DNA from: an uncultured Clostridia bacterium
Lineage (GTDB): Bacteria; Bacillota; Clostridia; TANB77; CAG-508
DNA length: 64,000 nt
Direction of reading: 5' to 3'
Assembly: GCA_934167305.1 (NCBI GenBank)
Contig: CAKPKQ010000004.1
Coordinates: 4,947 to 68,946, forward strand
Shown: in pieces, positions 10,731-19,406 of the stretch
How positions within the stretch are numbered: the first letter of the stretch is position 1
How the letters are laid out: each line of letters starts with the position of its first letter
Translations under genes and position numbers: made by a program
The notes under the pieces: generated by a model
Databases searched by the model: none
The model's input: the letters and a program-made list of their open reading frames with translations, nothing else
What the model was told of the DNA's origin: nothing

Positions 10731-11765
10731 ATGGCAAATGCTAAAAACGAACGGAAAAAGAAGCTAAGCAAAATCATAGTGGCAATTGTAGTTATAGTGC
10801 TTGCACTAACATTACAAGCAATTGTTACTAACCAGCAAGAAACAGTAGCACCAAATCAATCGAGTGAGCAACAACAACCAAAAGAAGAAGTAACACCAAA
10901 TCAATCAAGTGAACAGCAACAACCAGAAGAAGAAACAGTAACAAATAATGTGGACGGATCTATTGTATTACATATGATAGATGTTGGACAAGCAGATAGT
11001 TTTTTGTTTGTACAAAACGATAAGGTAGCTCTTGTAGATTGTGGTACACGGTCTACAGGAAAAGATGCAGTAGAATACATAAAAGACTTAGGCATAACCA
11101 AAATTGATTATGTATTTGGTACACATCCACATGATGATCATATGGGCGGAATGTATGACATAATAACAAACTTTGAAATTGGTAAAATTATTTTGCCAAA
11201 AGTAGAAAATGGTCAAGTAACCACAAACTGGTATATAAAGCTTATGAAGGAAATATCAGAAGGAGGCTATCAAGTCGAATATTCACAAACAGGAAATACT
11301 TATCAATTAGGAAATGCTGTAATTGAAATACTTTGGCAAAGTGAGGGAACACAGAGTAATATTAATAATTACTCAAACATTATGAAAGTTTCTTTTGGAG
11401 AAATGGACATATTGATGACAGGTGATGCCGAGACTGAAATTGAAGAAGAGGCATTAGATTCTAAAATAGAGCTTGATGCAGAGATTCTTAAAGTTGGACA
11501 TCATGGAAGTGACACTTCAAGTAGTCAAGAATTTTTGAATGTAGTGGATCCTGAATATGGCTTAATATCATCAAAGATTGGCAACAAGTATAATCATCCG
11601 ACAGAATCTACAATGCAAAAACTTGAAAATATGGGGGTAATTGTTTATAGAACTGATGAATGTGGCTCTGTAATTGCGACTATAACAGCAAATAACATAA
11701 CATTTAACTGTGAACCAGGAGACTATTTAAGTGGACCTGAGTTAGAGGAGGAAAAAGCGGCATGA
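10731..11765 (+). CDS. ComEC/Rec2-like metallo-beta-lactamase-fold hydrolase, membrane-anchored
   Basis: This 344-residue protein has one N-terminal membrane helix (about 12-32) and a Gln/Glu/Pro-rich linker containing two copies of the unit PNQSSEQQQP. A metallo-beta-lactamase domain follows, with the metal site THPHDDHMGG, a later GDAE and GHHGS. That domain resembles the C-terminal part of ComEC, but the channel is absent, so it is a stand-alone, probably extracellular hydrolase; nuclease activity is inference. The start has AAAGGAGG upstream. Its stop overlaps the next start (ATGA), so the two genes are translationally coupled. Confidence 0.85.
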   Translation: MANAKNERKKKLSKIIVAIVVIVLALTLQAIVTNQQETVAPNQSSEQQQPKEEVTPNQSSEQQQPEEETVTNNVDGSIVLHMIDVGQADSFLFVQNDKVALVDCGTRSTGKDAVEYIKDLGITKIDYVFGTHPHDDHMGGMYDIITNFEIGKIILPKVENGQVTTNWYIKLMKEISEGGYQVEYSQTGNTYQLGNAVIEILWQSEGTQSNINNYSNIMKVSFGEMDILMTGDAETEIEEEALDSKIELDAEILKVGHHGSDTSSSQEFLNVVDPEYGLISSKIGNKYNHPTESTMQKLENMGVIVYRTDECGSVIATITANNITFNCEPGDYLSGPELEEEKAA

Positions 11766-12028
11766 GAAGTTATTTATCTGTTGACAGAATAGAGAATGAC
11801 TACGCAGTTTGCGAGTTGGAGCTTATTGATATTGAAACAAGTCGACAAACAGATCCTTGGAATAGAGAAACTCAAATGGTTGATATTCCAATACAATTTT
11901 TAAATGACGTCAATGAAGGAGATATTCTGCAAGTTGAGCATTGCGGAGAAGTTATTGAAAGAATTATTGGAATAGACATGGAAGAAAAGCGGAGAAGAGT
12001 TGAAATATTGGAAAGACTTGGCTTTTAA
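11762..12028 (+). CDS. DUF3006-family small protein
   Basis: This 88-residue protein matches the DUF3006 pattern: an N-terminal VDRIENDYAVCEL strand, a compact beta-rich middle, and a charged C terminus (DMEEKRRRVEILERLGF). DUF3006 genes typically sit directly downstream of ComEC-like hydrolases, as here, overlapping by 4 nt. The function is unknown; a small accessory or regulator of the hydrolase is the natural guess. No signal peptide or membrane segment is visible. Confidence 0.8.
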   Translation: MRSYLSVDRIENDYAVCELELIDIETSRQTDPWNRETQMVDIPIQFLNDVNEGDILQVEHCGEVIERIIGIDMEEKRRRVEILERLGF

Positions 12029-12056
12029 AAACAGAGAGCTATTAGCTTGAAGTGAT

Positions 12057-12101
12057 AAAATAAATGTAAACATCTAAAAAGTGTTTACATTTATTTTTTT
12101 T
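12057..12101 (+). terminator. Terminator after the DUF3006 gene
   Basis: A 16-bp stem (AAAATAAATGTAAACA and its complement) with a 9-nt loop is followed by a T tract. Confidence 0.85.
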
Positions 12102-12150
12102 ATAATAAACATCAAAATCTATTGAAATTGGTATTTTTAGGCTAATAAAA

Positions 12151-12179
12151 TTGACAAAAGTGCGTAAAAATAGTAAAAT
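12151..12179 (+). promoter_or_regulatory. gdpP promoter
   Basis: TTGACA (12151-12156), a 17-nt spacer and TAAAAT (12174-12179) lie 27 nt before the gdpP start. Confidence 0.75.
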
Positions 12180-12206
12180 GGTATACGTAAAAGAGGAGTT
12201 TATTTT

Positions 12207-14207
12207 ATGAAAAATAATAATAGTAAAAAAATATTTGAAGGGTTGATATCAAGAACTAAAATATATTTAGTTCTAATTGCTATATTATTAATTGTAATTT
12301 GCATTTTAGATTTTAGATATTTTACACCTTCAATAGTGTTATATGTATTAATATTAGCTTATACATATTGGAGTAATCAAAAAAGAAGAACAGAACTTTC
12401 AGATCATTTGCAAGATTTAACTTTAAATATAGATAAATTAGCAAAAGATACTGTACGTAATTCACCATTTCCACTTGTAATAATTGAAACAAATGGAAAT
12501 ATGGTTTGGAAAAGTAGCAGATTTGTGCAAGAGTTTGCCAATGTAGATATAATAAATATTTTAGGTGATTTATTAAAACAAATAAAATTAGAAATAGAAA
12601 ATAATGAAGAAAATGAAGAAAAAAGTATTCATAAGGAATTAGAAATTGGAAATAAGATTTATGAAATACTTGGAAAATATACTAAATCAAAAGATGAGTA
12701 TATGTGTACATTGTATTTTATAGATGAAACTAAAACAATAGAACTAGAAAAAAAATACTATGATTCTCAAATTTGTGTTGGATTAATTATGATAGACAAT
12801 TTCGAAGAAGTTAATCAAAGAATTAATGATGAAGAAAAACCTATATTAACTGCACAAATTGAAAAGACAATTTACGAATGGGCAACTGAATTTAAAGGAC
12901 TAGTTGTAAAGGCTGAAAGAGACACTTTTGTATGTATTTTTGAGCAACAATACTTAGCAAAACTAGAAGAAAAAAAGTTTAATATTCTTGATACAATTAA
13001 AGAATTAGAATTATCTGAAAAAGTACAAATAACATTAAGTATTTCTATATCAACAGAAGGAGAATCTAATTATGAAAAATATAAATCTGCACAAGCAGGA
13101 TTAGATATTGCTTTAGGTAGAGGCGGAGATCAAACTGTTGTTAGAGAAAATGGAAAATATCAATTTTTTGGAGGAAAAACACAAGAACTAGAAAAAAGAA
13201 CAAAAGTTAAAGCTAGAATTGTTTCACATGCTTTGGAAGAGTTAATGCAAGAAGCTAAAAATGTAATGGTAATGGGGCATACAAATGGAGATATAGACTC
13301 AATGGGTGCTAGTATGGGAATATACCGTTTAGCTAAAAGCATTGGTGTTGAGTGTTACATTATAAATAACTCGACAGGTATTGGACTACAAAATTTTATG
13401 GAATCAGCAAAACAAGAAAAAGAATACCAAGAAACAATTATAAATAAATCAGAAGCTTTGTCAAAAATTACTCCAGAAACATTGCTTGTAATTGTAGATA
13501 CACATAAAAGAAGTTATGTTGAAGTGCCAGAATTATTAGAAGAAACAAGCAAAATAGCAATAATTGATCACCACAGAAAGAGCCCAGACTTTATTGAAGA
13601 AGCTATTCTTTCATTTCATGAGGTATATGCTTCGTCTGCTTGTGAGCTTGTAACAGAAATATTAGAATATGCTACACAAAAAATTGAATTAACTACACTT
13701 GAGGCAGAAGCTTTATATGCGGGTATTATGATGGATACAAAAAACTTTACATTTAAAACAGGTGTTAGAACATTTGAAGCAGCTGCATATTTAAGAAAAT
13801 GTGGTATTGATATTATAAAGGTAAAAAAATGGTTCCAAAGTGATTTAAAAACATATACTAAAATTTCTAAAATAATTGATGGAGCTGAAATAATAAATAA
13901 TACAATTGGAATTTCAATTTATGATGAAAATGATAAAGATGCAAATATTGTTTGTGCAAAAGCGGCAGATGAGTTATTAACAATTAGTGATATTACAGCA
14001 TCATTTGTTATAGGAAAATTAGGTGATAAAGTTTGTATTAGTGGACGTTCTATTGGAGATATAAATGTACAAGTTATATTAGAAAAACTTGGGGGTGGAG
14101 GTCATATTACATTGGCTGGTGCACAAGTTGAAGGAATGAGCATTGAAGAAGTTAAAAATCTTCTTATTGAGAAAATAAATGAATACTTTTCAGAAGTTGC
14201 AAATTAA
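12207..14207 (+). CDS. gdpP: Cyclic-di-AMP phosphodiesterase GdpP (DHH/DHHA1)
   Basis: GdpP is a membrane-bound phosphodiesterase that hydrolyses c-di-AMP to pApA and so controls osmolyte uptake and cell-wall stress. In this 666-residue protein two helices (about 17-34 and 37-55) precede a PAS-like region, a degenerate GGDEF-like domain and the DHH core: GHTNGDIDS near residue 356, IDHHRKSP near 453, and the DHHA1 tail GGGGHITLAG. The GGDEF signature itself is not visible, as expected for this family. Next come rplI and dnaB, the usual Firmicutes order (yybT-rplI-dnaC in Bacillus). The start has an AAGAGGAG site. Confidence 0.95.
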   Translation: MKNNNSKKIFEGLISRTKIYLVLIAILLIVICILDFRYFTPSIVLYVLILAYTYWSNQKRRTELSDHLQDLTLNIDKLAKDTVRNSPFPLVIIETNGNMVWKSSRFVQEFANVDIINILGDLLKQIKLEIENNEENEEKSIHKELEIGNKIYEILGKYTKSKDEYMCTLYFIDETKTIELEKKYYDSQICVGLIMIDNFEEVNQRINDEEKPILTAQIEKTIYEWATEFKGLVVKAERDTFVCIFEQQYLAKLEEKKFNILDTIKELELSEKVQITLSISISTEGESNYEKYKSAQAGLDIALGRGGDQTVVRENGKYQFFGGKTQELEKRTKVKARIVSHALEELMQEAKNVMVMGHTNGDIDSMGASMGIYRLAKSIGVECYIINNSTGIGLQNFMESAKQEKEYQETIINKSEALSKITPETLLVIVDTHKRSYVEVPELLEETSKIAIIDHHRKSPDFIEEAILSFHEVYASSACELVTEILEYATQKIELTTLEAEALYAGIMMDTKNFTFKTGVRTFEAAAYLRKCGIDIIKVKKWFQSDLKTYTKISKIIDGAEIINNTIGISIYDENDKDANIVCAKAADELLTISDITASFVIGKLGDKVCISGRSIGDINVQVILEKLGGGGHITLAGAQVEGMSIEEVKNLLIEKINEYFSEVAN

Positions 14208-14236
14208 ATAATGATACTTGAAAGGAGAAATGCCAA

Positions 14237-14677
14237 ATGAAAGTAATTTTATTACAAGATATAAAAGGTGTTGGAAAAAAAGATGAAGTAATTAATGCTA
14301 GTGATGGTTATGCAAGAAATTTTTTATTACCTAAAAAAATGGGTGTTGAAGCAAATGCTGAAAATATGAGTAAATTAAAAGCAAAACAAGATTCAAATAA
14401 TTATAAAAAATCAGTTGAAAAAGAAAAAGCACTAGATATTGCCGAAAAATTAAAAAGTATTACTTTAAAAATTTCTGTAAAATCTGGAGAAAATCAAAAA
14501 ATATTTGGTTCAATTACAGCTAAGGAAATTGCAGAGAATTTAAAAGAACAATATAAAATAGAAATAGATAAAAAGAAAATTGATTTAAAAGAGCCTATTA
14601 AAGTATTGGGTGTAAATACGGTGAGTGTTAAACTTTTTGAGGGGGTTATGGGTTCTCTTAAAGTCCAAGTATTGTAA
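14237..14677 (+). CDS. rplI: 50S ribosomal protein L9
   Basis: This is L9, a two-domain protein bridging the base of the L1 stalk. At 146 residues it has the normal length. The N-terminal RNA-binding domain begins MKVILLQDIKGVGKKDEV and is followed by GYARNFLLP. A long charged connecting helix (about 42-75) leads to the C-terminal domain, which contains GENQKIFGSITAKEIAE. It lies 29 nt after gdpP, in the same transcription unit, with AAAGGAG upstream of the start. Confidence 0.97.
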   Translation: MKVILLQDIKGVGKKDEVINASDGYARNFLLPKKMGVEANAENMSKLKAKQDSNNYKKSVEKEKALDIAEKLKSITLKISVKSGENQKIFGSITAKEIAENLKEQYKIEIDKKKIDLKEPIKVLGVNTVSVKLFEGVMGSLKVQVL

Positions 14678-14701
14678 TTCGAAAAGTAATTTATGTAATA
14701 T
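14672..14701 (+). promoter_or_regulatory. Promoter of the structured RNA before dnaB
   Basis: TTGTAA (14672-14677, overlapping the end of rplI), an 18-nt spacer and TAATAT (14696-14701) place the transcription start at about 14706-14708. That is exactly where the long closing stem of the RNA begins. Confidence 0.5.
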
Positions 14702-14705
14702 AAAG

Positions 14706-14870
14706 AGCAATAGTAATATGAAAACTTTTCTCCGTTCCATCCCAGCTACGCAAGAAGATGTAACAACAATTTTTTGCAAACATTAATAATGATTTGAAAA
14801 AATTTAGTAACATCTTCTAGCTTGCTGGTCCCCACAGCCTCACTCCGAAAAGTATTATATTACTATTGCT
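14706..14870 (+). ncRNA. Structured non-coding RNA, 6S RNA-like architecture
   Basis: About 165 nt between rplI and dnaB fold into one long interrupted hairpin. The closing stem is AGCAATAGTAATAT with ATATTACTATTGCT, continued by ACTTTTC with GAAAAGT. A large internal bubble of about 25-30 nt per side follows; its 3' strand holds a small hairpin (GCTG...CAGC). The upper stem pairs AGAAGATGT with ACATCTTCT, and the AT-rich apical stem pairs AATTTTTT with AAAAAATT. Closing stem, central bubble and terminal stem at this length are the hallmarks of 6S RNA, the RNA polymerase-binding promoter mimic. I could not check conserved bases, so a different family or a palindromic repeat remains possible. 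Confidence 0.5.
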
Positions 14871-14919
14871 ATAAAGTTATAAAACCAAGTATTTAACCCT
14901 AAAAGGAAGGAGCAATGAA

Positions 14920-16251
14920 ATGGAGCTAGGTAAAATTCCACCACATGATATAGAAGCAGAGCAAGCTGTTATAGGAAGTATGCTAACAGATAAAGATGCA
15001 ATTATGTCTGCAGTTGAAACCTTAAAGCCTGAAGATTTTTATCGTGAAGATAATAAAATAATTTATGAAGCTATTTTAAATTTATATAATCGTGCTGAGC
15101 CAGTAGATATTATAACTTTGAAAACAGAGCTTCAATCCATGAAACAGTTAGAAGCTGTTGGTGGACTTGAATATATTGCAGAACTTCCAGATAAGGTTCC
15201 TACTACTGCAAACGTAGAACAATATATTAAAATTGTAGAAGAAAAATCAGCATTAAGAGCTCTTATAAAAACTGCAAATGATTTAATTAGCTTAGGATAT
15301 GACCAAACACAGGATGTTGAAGATATATTAGATACTGCAGAAAGAAAAATATTTGATGTTATACAAAATAGAAATCAAAAAGGATATTCTTCAATTAAAG
15401 ATATATTAGTAGATTCATTTACACAATTAGAACAATTATATAACCAAAAACAATATATTACAGGAGTACCTACAGGTTTTGCTGACCTTGATGTTAAAAC
15501 AGCGGGACTTCATAAATCTGACCTAATTATTGTTGCTGCTAGACCTGCTATGGGTAAATCAGCTTTTGCTTTAAATTTAGCTACTAATGCAGCTGTTAGG
15601 TATAATACACCAGTTGCAATATTTAGTTTGGAAATGTCAAAGGAACAAATGACAAACCGTATTTTATGTAGTGAAGCAATGGTTGATAGCAATAAAGTAA
15701 GGACTGGTAAAGTAGAAGATGATGATTGGCAAAAGTTGGCTGAAGCTTCAGGAAATTTATCACAAGCACAAATATTTATAGATGATACACCTGGCATTTC
15801 TGTAATGGAAATACGTGCTAAGTGTAGAAAATTAAAGTTAGAGAAAAATATTGGAATGGTTGTAATCGACTATATTCAATTAGTACAAGGAAGTAACAAA
15901 AGAAATGGAAGCCGTGAACAAGAAATTTCTGAAATAAGTCGTTCTTTAAAAATATTAGCAAAAGAAATAAATGTGCCTGTTATTGCGTTATCACAACTTT
16001 CAAGATCTGTAGAGCAAAGACCTGATCATAGACCAATGCTTTCAGATTTACGTGAATCTGGAGCTATTGAACAAGATGCTGATATTGTTATGTTTTTATA
16101 TCGTGATGATTACTATAATCCTGATACAGATAGAAAAAATATTGCTGAAGTTATAATAGCAAAACATAGGGCAGGTTCTATTGGAACTGTTGAACTTTTA
16201 TGGCTTGGAAATTACACAAAATTTGCTAATTTAGATAAATATAGAGAGTAA
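14920..16251 (+). CDS. dnaB: Replicative DNA helicase
   Basis: This is the hexameric 5'-3' helicase that unwinds DNA at the replication fork and contacts primase. The 443 residues comprise an N-terminal helical domain (MELGKIPPHDIEAEQAVIGSML), a linker, and a RecA-like motor. Walker A is AARPAMGKSAFAL near residue 207 and Walker B is MVVIDYIQLV. The usual LSQLSRSVEQR and AKHRAGSIGTVEL segments are also present. The start is the ATG after AAGGAAGGAG. No intein is seen. In Bacillus nomenclature this gene is dnaC. Confidence 0.97.
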   Translation: MELGKIPPHDIEAEQAVIGSMLTDKDAIMSAVETLKPEDFYREDNKIIYEAILNLYNRAEPVDIITLKTELQSMKQLEAVGGLEYIAELPDKVPTTANVEQYIKIVEEKSALRALIKTANDLISLGYDQTQDVEDILDTAERKIFDVIQNRNQKGYSSIKDILVDSFTQLEQLYNQKQYITGVPTGFADLDVKTAGLHKSDLIIVAARPAMGKSAFALNLATNAAVRYNTPVAIFSLEMSKEQMTNRILCSEAMVDSNKVRTGKVEDDDWQKLAEASGNLSQAQIFIDDTPGISVMEIRAKCRKLKLEKNIGMVVIDYIQLVQGSNKRNGSREQEISEISRSLKILAKEINVPVIALSQLSRSVEQRPDHRPMLSDLRESGAIEQDADIVMFLYRDDYYNPDTDRKNIAEVIIAKHRAGSIGTVELLWLGNYTKFANLDKYRE

Positions 16252-16276
16252 ATTGTAGAATTTATACTATTTCAAA

Positions 16277-16345
16277 CTGTGCAATATAATACTTTTCGTA
16301 ATTGATACTGTGGAAATGAACGTAGAAAAGTATTATATTGCACAG
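16277..16345. repeat. Perfect 21-bp palindrome between dnaB and tilS
   Basis: CTGTGCAATATAATACTTTTC (16277-16297) is perfectly complementary to 16325-16345 across a 27-nt loop. No T tract follows, so it is not a normal terminator. The right arm shares the 15-mer GAAAAGTATTATATT with the closing stem of the structured RNA upstream of dnaB. It may be a miniature palindromic element or a processing site. Confidence 0.6.
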
Positions 16346-16364
16346 CTTGATGAAAGGTAAAAGA

Positions 16365-17366
16365 ATGTTAAATAAAATTTTAAGTACAATTAATAAATAT
16401 AATTTAATACAAAAAGGCGATAAAATCGTTATAGGAGTATCTGGTGGACCTGATTCTATGTGTCTACTGGATTCTTTGTATTACCTAAAAGATAAATTAA
16501 ATATAGAAATATTTGTTGCACATATAAATCATATGATAAGAAAAGAAGCGGATGAAGAAACTGAATACGTAAAAGATTATTGTAAAAATAAAAACATAAA
16601 ATGCTATGTAAAAAAAGTAGAAGTTGAAAAATTAGCAAAAGAGCAAAAGCTAGGGACAGAAGAAATGGGAAGAAAAATTCGTTATGAATTTTTTAAAGAA
16701 ATTGCTAAAAAAGAAAATGCGAATAAAATTGCTACAGCACATAATTTAAATGATAATGTTGAAACGGTTTTACTAAATTTACTAAGGGGAACTGGAGTTT
16801 CAGGACTTAAGGGAATTGAGATTAAAAGGATTGAAAATGACATAGAATATATAAGACCAATAAGAGAATGTGAAAGAAAAGAAATTGAAGAATATTGTGA
16901 AAAACAAAAATTAAATCCTAAAGTAGACAAAACAAACCTTGAAAGTATATATAACAGAAACAAAGTAAGGAATGACTTGATTCCGTACTTAAAAAGGGAA
17001 TTTAATCCTAACATATTAGAAGGAATAAATAGATTGTCAGATATTGCAAGAGAAGAAGAAGAATATTTTGATGAAATTATTGCTAAACAGTATGAAGAAT
17101 TAAAAATTGGGGAAAATTTAAATGAAGTAATATTAGATTTAAACAAATTTAATAATTTAAATAAAGTTATAAAATCAAGACTTATTATATATACTATTAA
17201 CAAAGTAAACGGAAATGTGCAAGGAATTGGCAAGATACATATAGAGGATATAATTAAACTTTGTGATAATAATATTGGAAATAAATATTTAACTCCAAAT
17301 AAAAATGTAAAAGTTTTTATAAAAAAAGGAAAAATTTTTTTTACGGGTAAAATAGAGCTTCCGTAA
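16365..17366 (+). CDS. tilS: tRNA(Ile)-lysidine synthetase
   Basis: TilS attaches lysine to C34 of tRNA-Ile(CAU), changing its reading from AUG to AUA. The ATG at 16365 has GAAAGG 8 nt upstream; longer versions would start inside the palindrome. The N-type ATP pyrophosphatase signature SGGPDS sits at about residues 26-31, followed by HINHMIRKEADEE and RGTGVSGLKGI. At 333 residues it is a short form, with an abbreviated C-terminal tRNA-binding region. tilS followed by ftsH is the usual order in Firmicutes, but hpt, normally between them, is missing. Confidence 0.93.
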   Translation: MLNKILSTINKYNLIQKGDKIVIGVSGGPDSMCLLDSLYYLKDKLNIEIFVAHINHMIRKEADEETEYVKDYCKNKNIKCYVKKVEVEKLAKEQKLGTEEMGRKIRYEFFKEIAKKENANKIATAHNLNDNVETVLLNLLRGTGVSGLKGIEIKRIENDIEYIRPIRECERKEIEEYCEKQKLNPKVDKTNLESIYNRNKVRNDLIPYLKREFNPNILEGINRLSDIAREEEEYFDEIIAKQYEELKIGENLNEVILDLNKFNNLNKVIKSRLIIYTINKVNGNVQGIGKIHIEDIIKLCDNNIGNKYLTPNKNVKVFIKKGKIFFTGKIELP

Positions 17367-17418
17367 GCAAACCGTTGATACAAGCTAGTTTGCTAAATGA
17401 AAGTTTTGTGAAAATACT

Positions 17419-17447
17419 TGAAATTGAAATATTAGTGTGTTATAGTT
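17419..17447 (+). promoter_or_regulatory. ftsH promoter
   Basis: TTGAAA (17419-17424), a 17-nt spacer and TATAGT (17442-17447) lie 34 nt before the ftsH start. Confidence 0.6.
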
Positions 17448-17481
17448 TTAATTGTAAAAAACGTAAAAAGGAGGAGCAAAT

Positions 17482-19302
17482 TTGAAAAATAGTATAAAAA
17501 CATTAGCAATGTGGTTAATAGTAGGAATAATTGTAATAGTTCTTATTAGCTCAATTATGGAGAATACAGATAATAAACTAGCTTATTCTGAATTGATTTC
17601 TAAAATTGAAGCAGGTGAGGTAAAAGAAATTACATTAGAGTCAAATGGCTCAAAAGCAGAAGTTAAACTAAAAAATGAAAACTTTTCAAAAGAAGTTAAT
17701 ATACCAAGTGTAGAAAATTTAATGAATAGCCTAAATGAAAGTATGAAAGCAGGTACTGTAAAAGTTACAGAAAAGTCTGAGTCAATATGGCTTGTAGTTT
17801 TCAATTTATTAACTCCATTTGGAATACTAATTATATTCTTTATTTTCTGGTTTTTACTTATGGGAGGAGCTCAAAATGGAAATGGTGGAGCTGGTGGCAA
17901 AACAATGTCATTTGGCAAAAGCCGTGCTAGAATGATAAATCCATCTGATAAAAATAGAGTAACATTTAATGATGTTGCAGGTGTAGATGAAGAAAAAGAG
18001 GAATTAGAAGAAATTGTAGAATTCTTAAAAAATCCTAGAAAATTCACAGAAATGGGTGCTAGAATACCAAAGGGTGTTTTGTTAGTTGGACATCCAGGAA
18101 CAGGTAAAACTTTATTAGCAAAAGCAGTAGCAGGAGAAGCAGGAGTACCATTTTTCTTTATAAGTGGTTCTGACTTCGTTGAAATGTTTGTTGGTGTTGG
18201 TGCATCAAGAGTTAGAGACTTGTTTGAAGAAGCAAAGAAAAAAGCTCCTTGTATTATATTTATAGATGAAATTGACGCTGTTGGACGTCAAAGAGGTGCA
18301 GGCTTAGGCGGAGGACATGATGAAAGAGAACAAACATTAAACCAATTATTAGTTGAAATGGATGGTTTCTCAGCAAATGAAGGTGTTATAGTTTTAGCTG
18401 CAACAAACAGACCAGACATATTAGATAAAGCTTTACTAAGACCAGGAAGATTTGACAGACAAATTGTTGTATCAAACCCTGATGTAAAAGCAAGAGAACA
18501 AATATTAGAAGTACACAGCAGAAAGAAAAAATTAGCTGCTGATGTAGATTTAAGAACAATAGCTAAAAATACTTCAGGATTTTCTGGAGCAGATTTAGAG
18601 AATGTTTTAAATGAAGCTGCACTATTGGCAGCAAGAAGAAATTTACCTGAAATTGGAATGCAAGAAGTTGAAGATGCTATGGTAAAAGTTACTATGGGAC
18701 CTGAAAAACGTACAAGAGTTAGAAGTGAAAAAGAACAAAAATTAGTTGCTTTCCATGAGGCTGGTCATGCAGTAGTAAGCAGATTTTTACCAACACAAGA
18801 TCCGGTACATCAAATTTCTATTGTACCAAGAGGAATGGCTGGAGGTTACACAATGTATCGTCCAACTGAAGACAAATCATTTATGTCAAGAACAGAAATG
18901 GTTGAAAATATAGTATCATTATTAGGTGGTAGAGTTGCAGAACAATTAGTATTAAATGACATTTCAACAGGTGCAAGCAATGATATTGAAAGAGCAACAC
19001 AAATTGCTAGAAATATGGTTACTAAATATGGTATGAGTGAAAGAATAGGAACAATTACACTAGGCTCAAGTCAAGAAGAAGTATTCTTAGGAAGAGATTT
19101 TGCACAAGCAAAAGAATATTCTGAAGAAACAGCAAGCTTAATTGATGAAGAAGTAAAAAGCATTATAGATTTTGCTTATAAAAAAGCAGAAGAACTATTA
19201 AAAGCTAATATGGACAAATTAACTAGAGTAGCAAATGTACTTCTTGAAAAAGAAAAAATTGATGGAGAAGAATTTGATGAAATATTTAATGAGCAAAATT
19301 AA
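17482..19302 (+). CDS. ftsH: ATP-dependent zinc metalloprotease FtsH
   Basis: FtsH is a membrane-bound hexameric AAA+ protease that degrades damaged membrane proteins and regulators. It starts at TTG after AAGGAGGAG. The 606 residues show two membrane helices (about 6-25 and 106-128) flanking an extracytoplasmic domain, then the AAA module and the zinc site HEAGH (425-429). In the AAA module Walker A is GHPGTGKT (about 202-209), Walker B is [12 protein letters not shown], and the second region of homology is present. The first Walker A residue after Gly is His instead of the usual Pro. It is monocistronic, with its own promoter and terminator. Confidence 0.97.
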   Translation: MKNSIKTLAMWLIVGIIVIVLISSIMENTDNKLAYSELISKIEAGEVKEITLESNGSKAEVKLKNENFSKEVNIPSVENLMNSLNESMKAGTVKVTEKSESIWLVVFNLLTPFGILIIFFIFWFLLMGGAQNGNGGAGGKTMSFGKSRARMINPSDKNRVTFNDVAGVDEEKEELEEIVEFLKNPRKFTEMGARIPKGVLLVGHPGTGKTLLAKAVAGEAGVPFFFISGSDFVEMFVGVGASRVRDLFEEAKKKAPCIIFIDEIDAVGRQRGAGLGGGHDEREQTLNQLLVEMDGFSANEGVIVLAATNRPDILDKALLRPGRFDRQIVVSNPDVKAREQILEVHSRKKKLAADVDLRTIAKNTSGFSGADLENVLNEAALLAARRNLPEIGMQEVEDAMVKVTMGPEKRTRVRSEKEQKLVAFHEAGHAVVSRFLPTQDPVHQISIVPRGMAGGYTMYRPTEDKSFMSRTEMVENIVSLLGGRVAEQLVLNDISTGASNDIERATQIARNMVTKYGMSERIGTITLGSSQEEVFLGRDFAQAKEYSEETASLIDEEVKSIIDFAYKKAEELLKANMDKLTRVANVLLEKEKIDGEEFDEIFNEQN

Positions 19303-19305
19303 TAT

Positions 19306-19344
19306 AAAGAAACTTTGGAATTATATTTCAAAGTTTCTTTTTTT
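19306..19344 (+). terminator. ftsH terminator
   Basis: A 12-bp stem (AAAGAAACTTTG and its complement) with an 11-nt loop is followed by a T run. Confidence 0.85.
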
Positions 19345-19346
19345 AC

Positions 19347-19375
19347 TTGACTATGTTTTTATGTTGACATATAAT
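19347..19375 (+). promoter_or_regulatory. Promoter of the prepilin-dockerin gene
   Basis: TTGACT (19347-19352), a 17-nt spacer and TATAAT (19370-19375) lie 31 nt before the start codon. Confidence 0.75.
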
Positions 19376-19406
19376 GTTTTTAGATAAAACTTAAGAGGAG
19401 AGAACT

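Noticed and set aside
16682..17383. Long reverse frame opposite tilS
   Set aside because: It is the shadow of an AT-rich coding strand; it gives a hydrophobic Ser/Phe/Leu-rich peptide with no start site, and TilS motifs are clear on the other strand.
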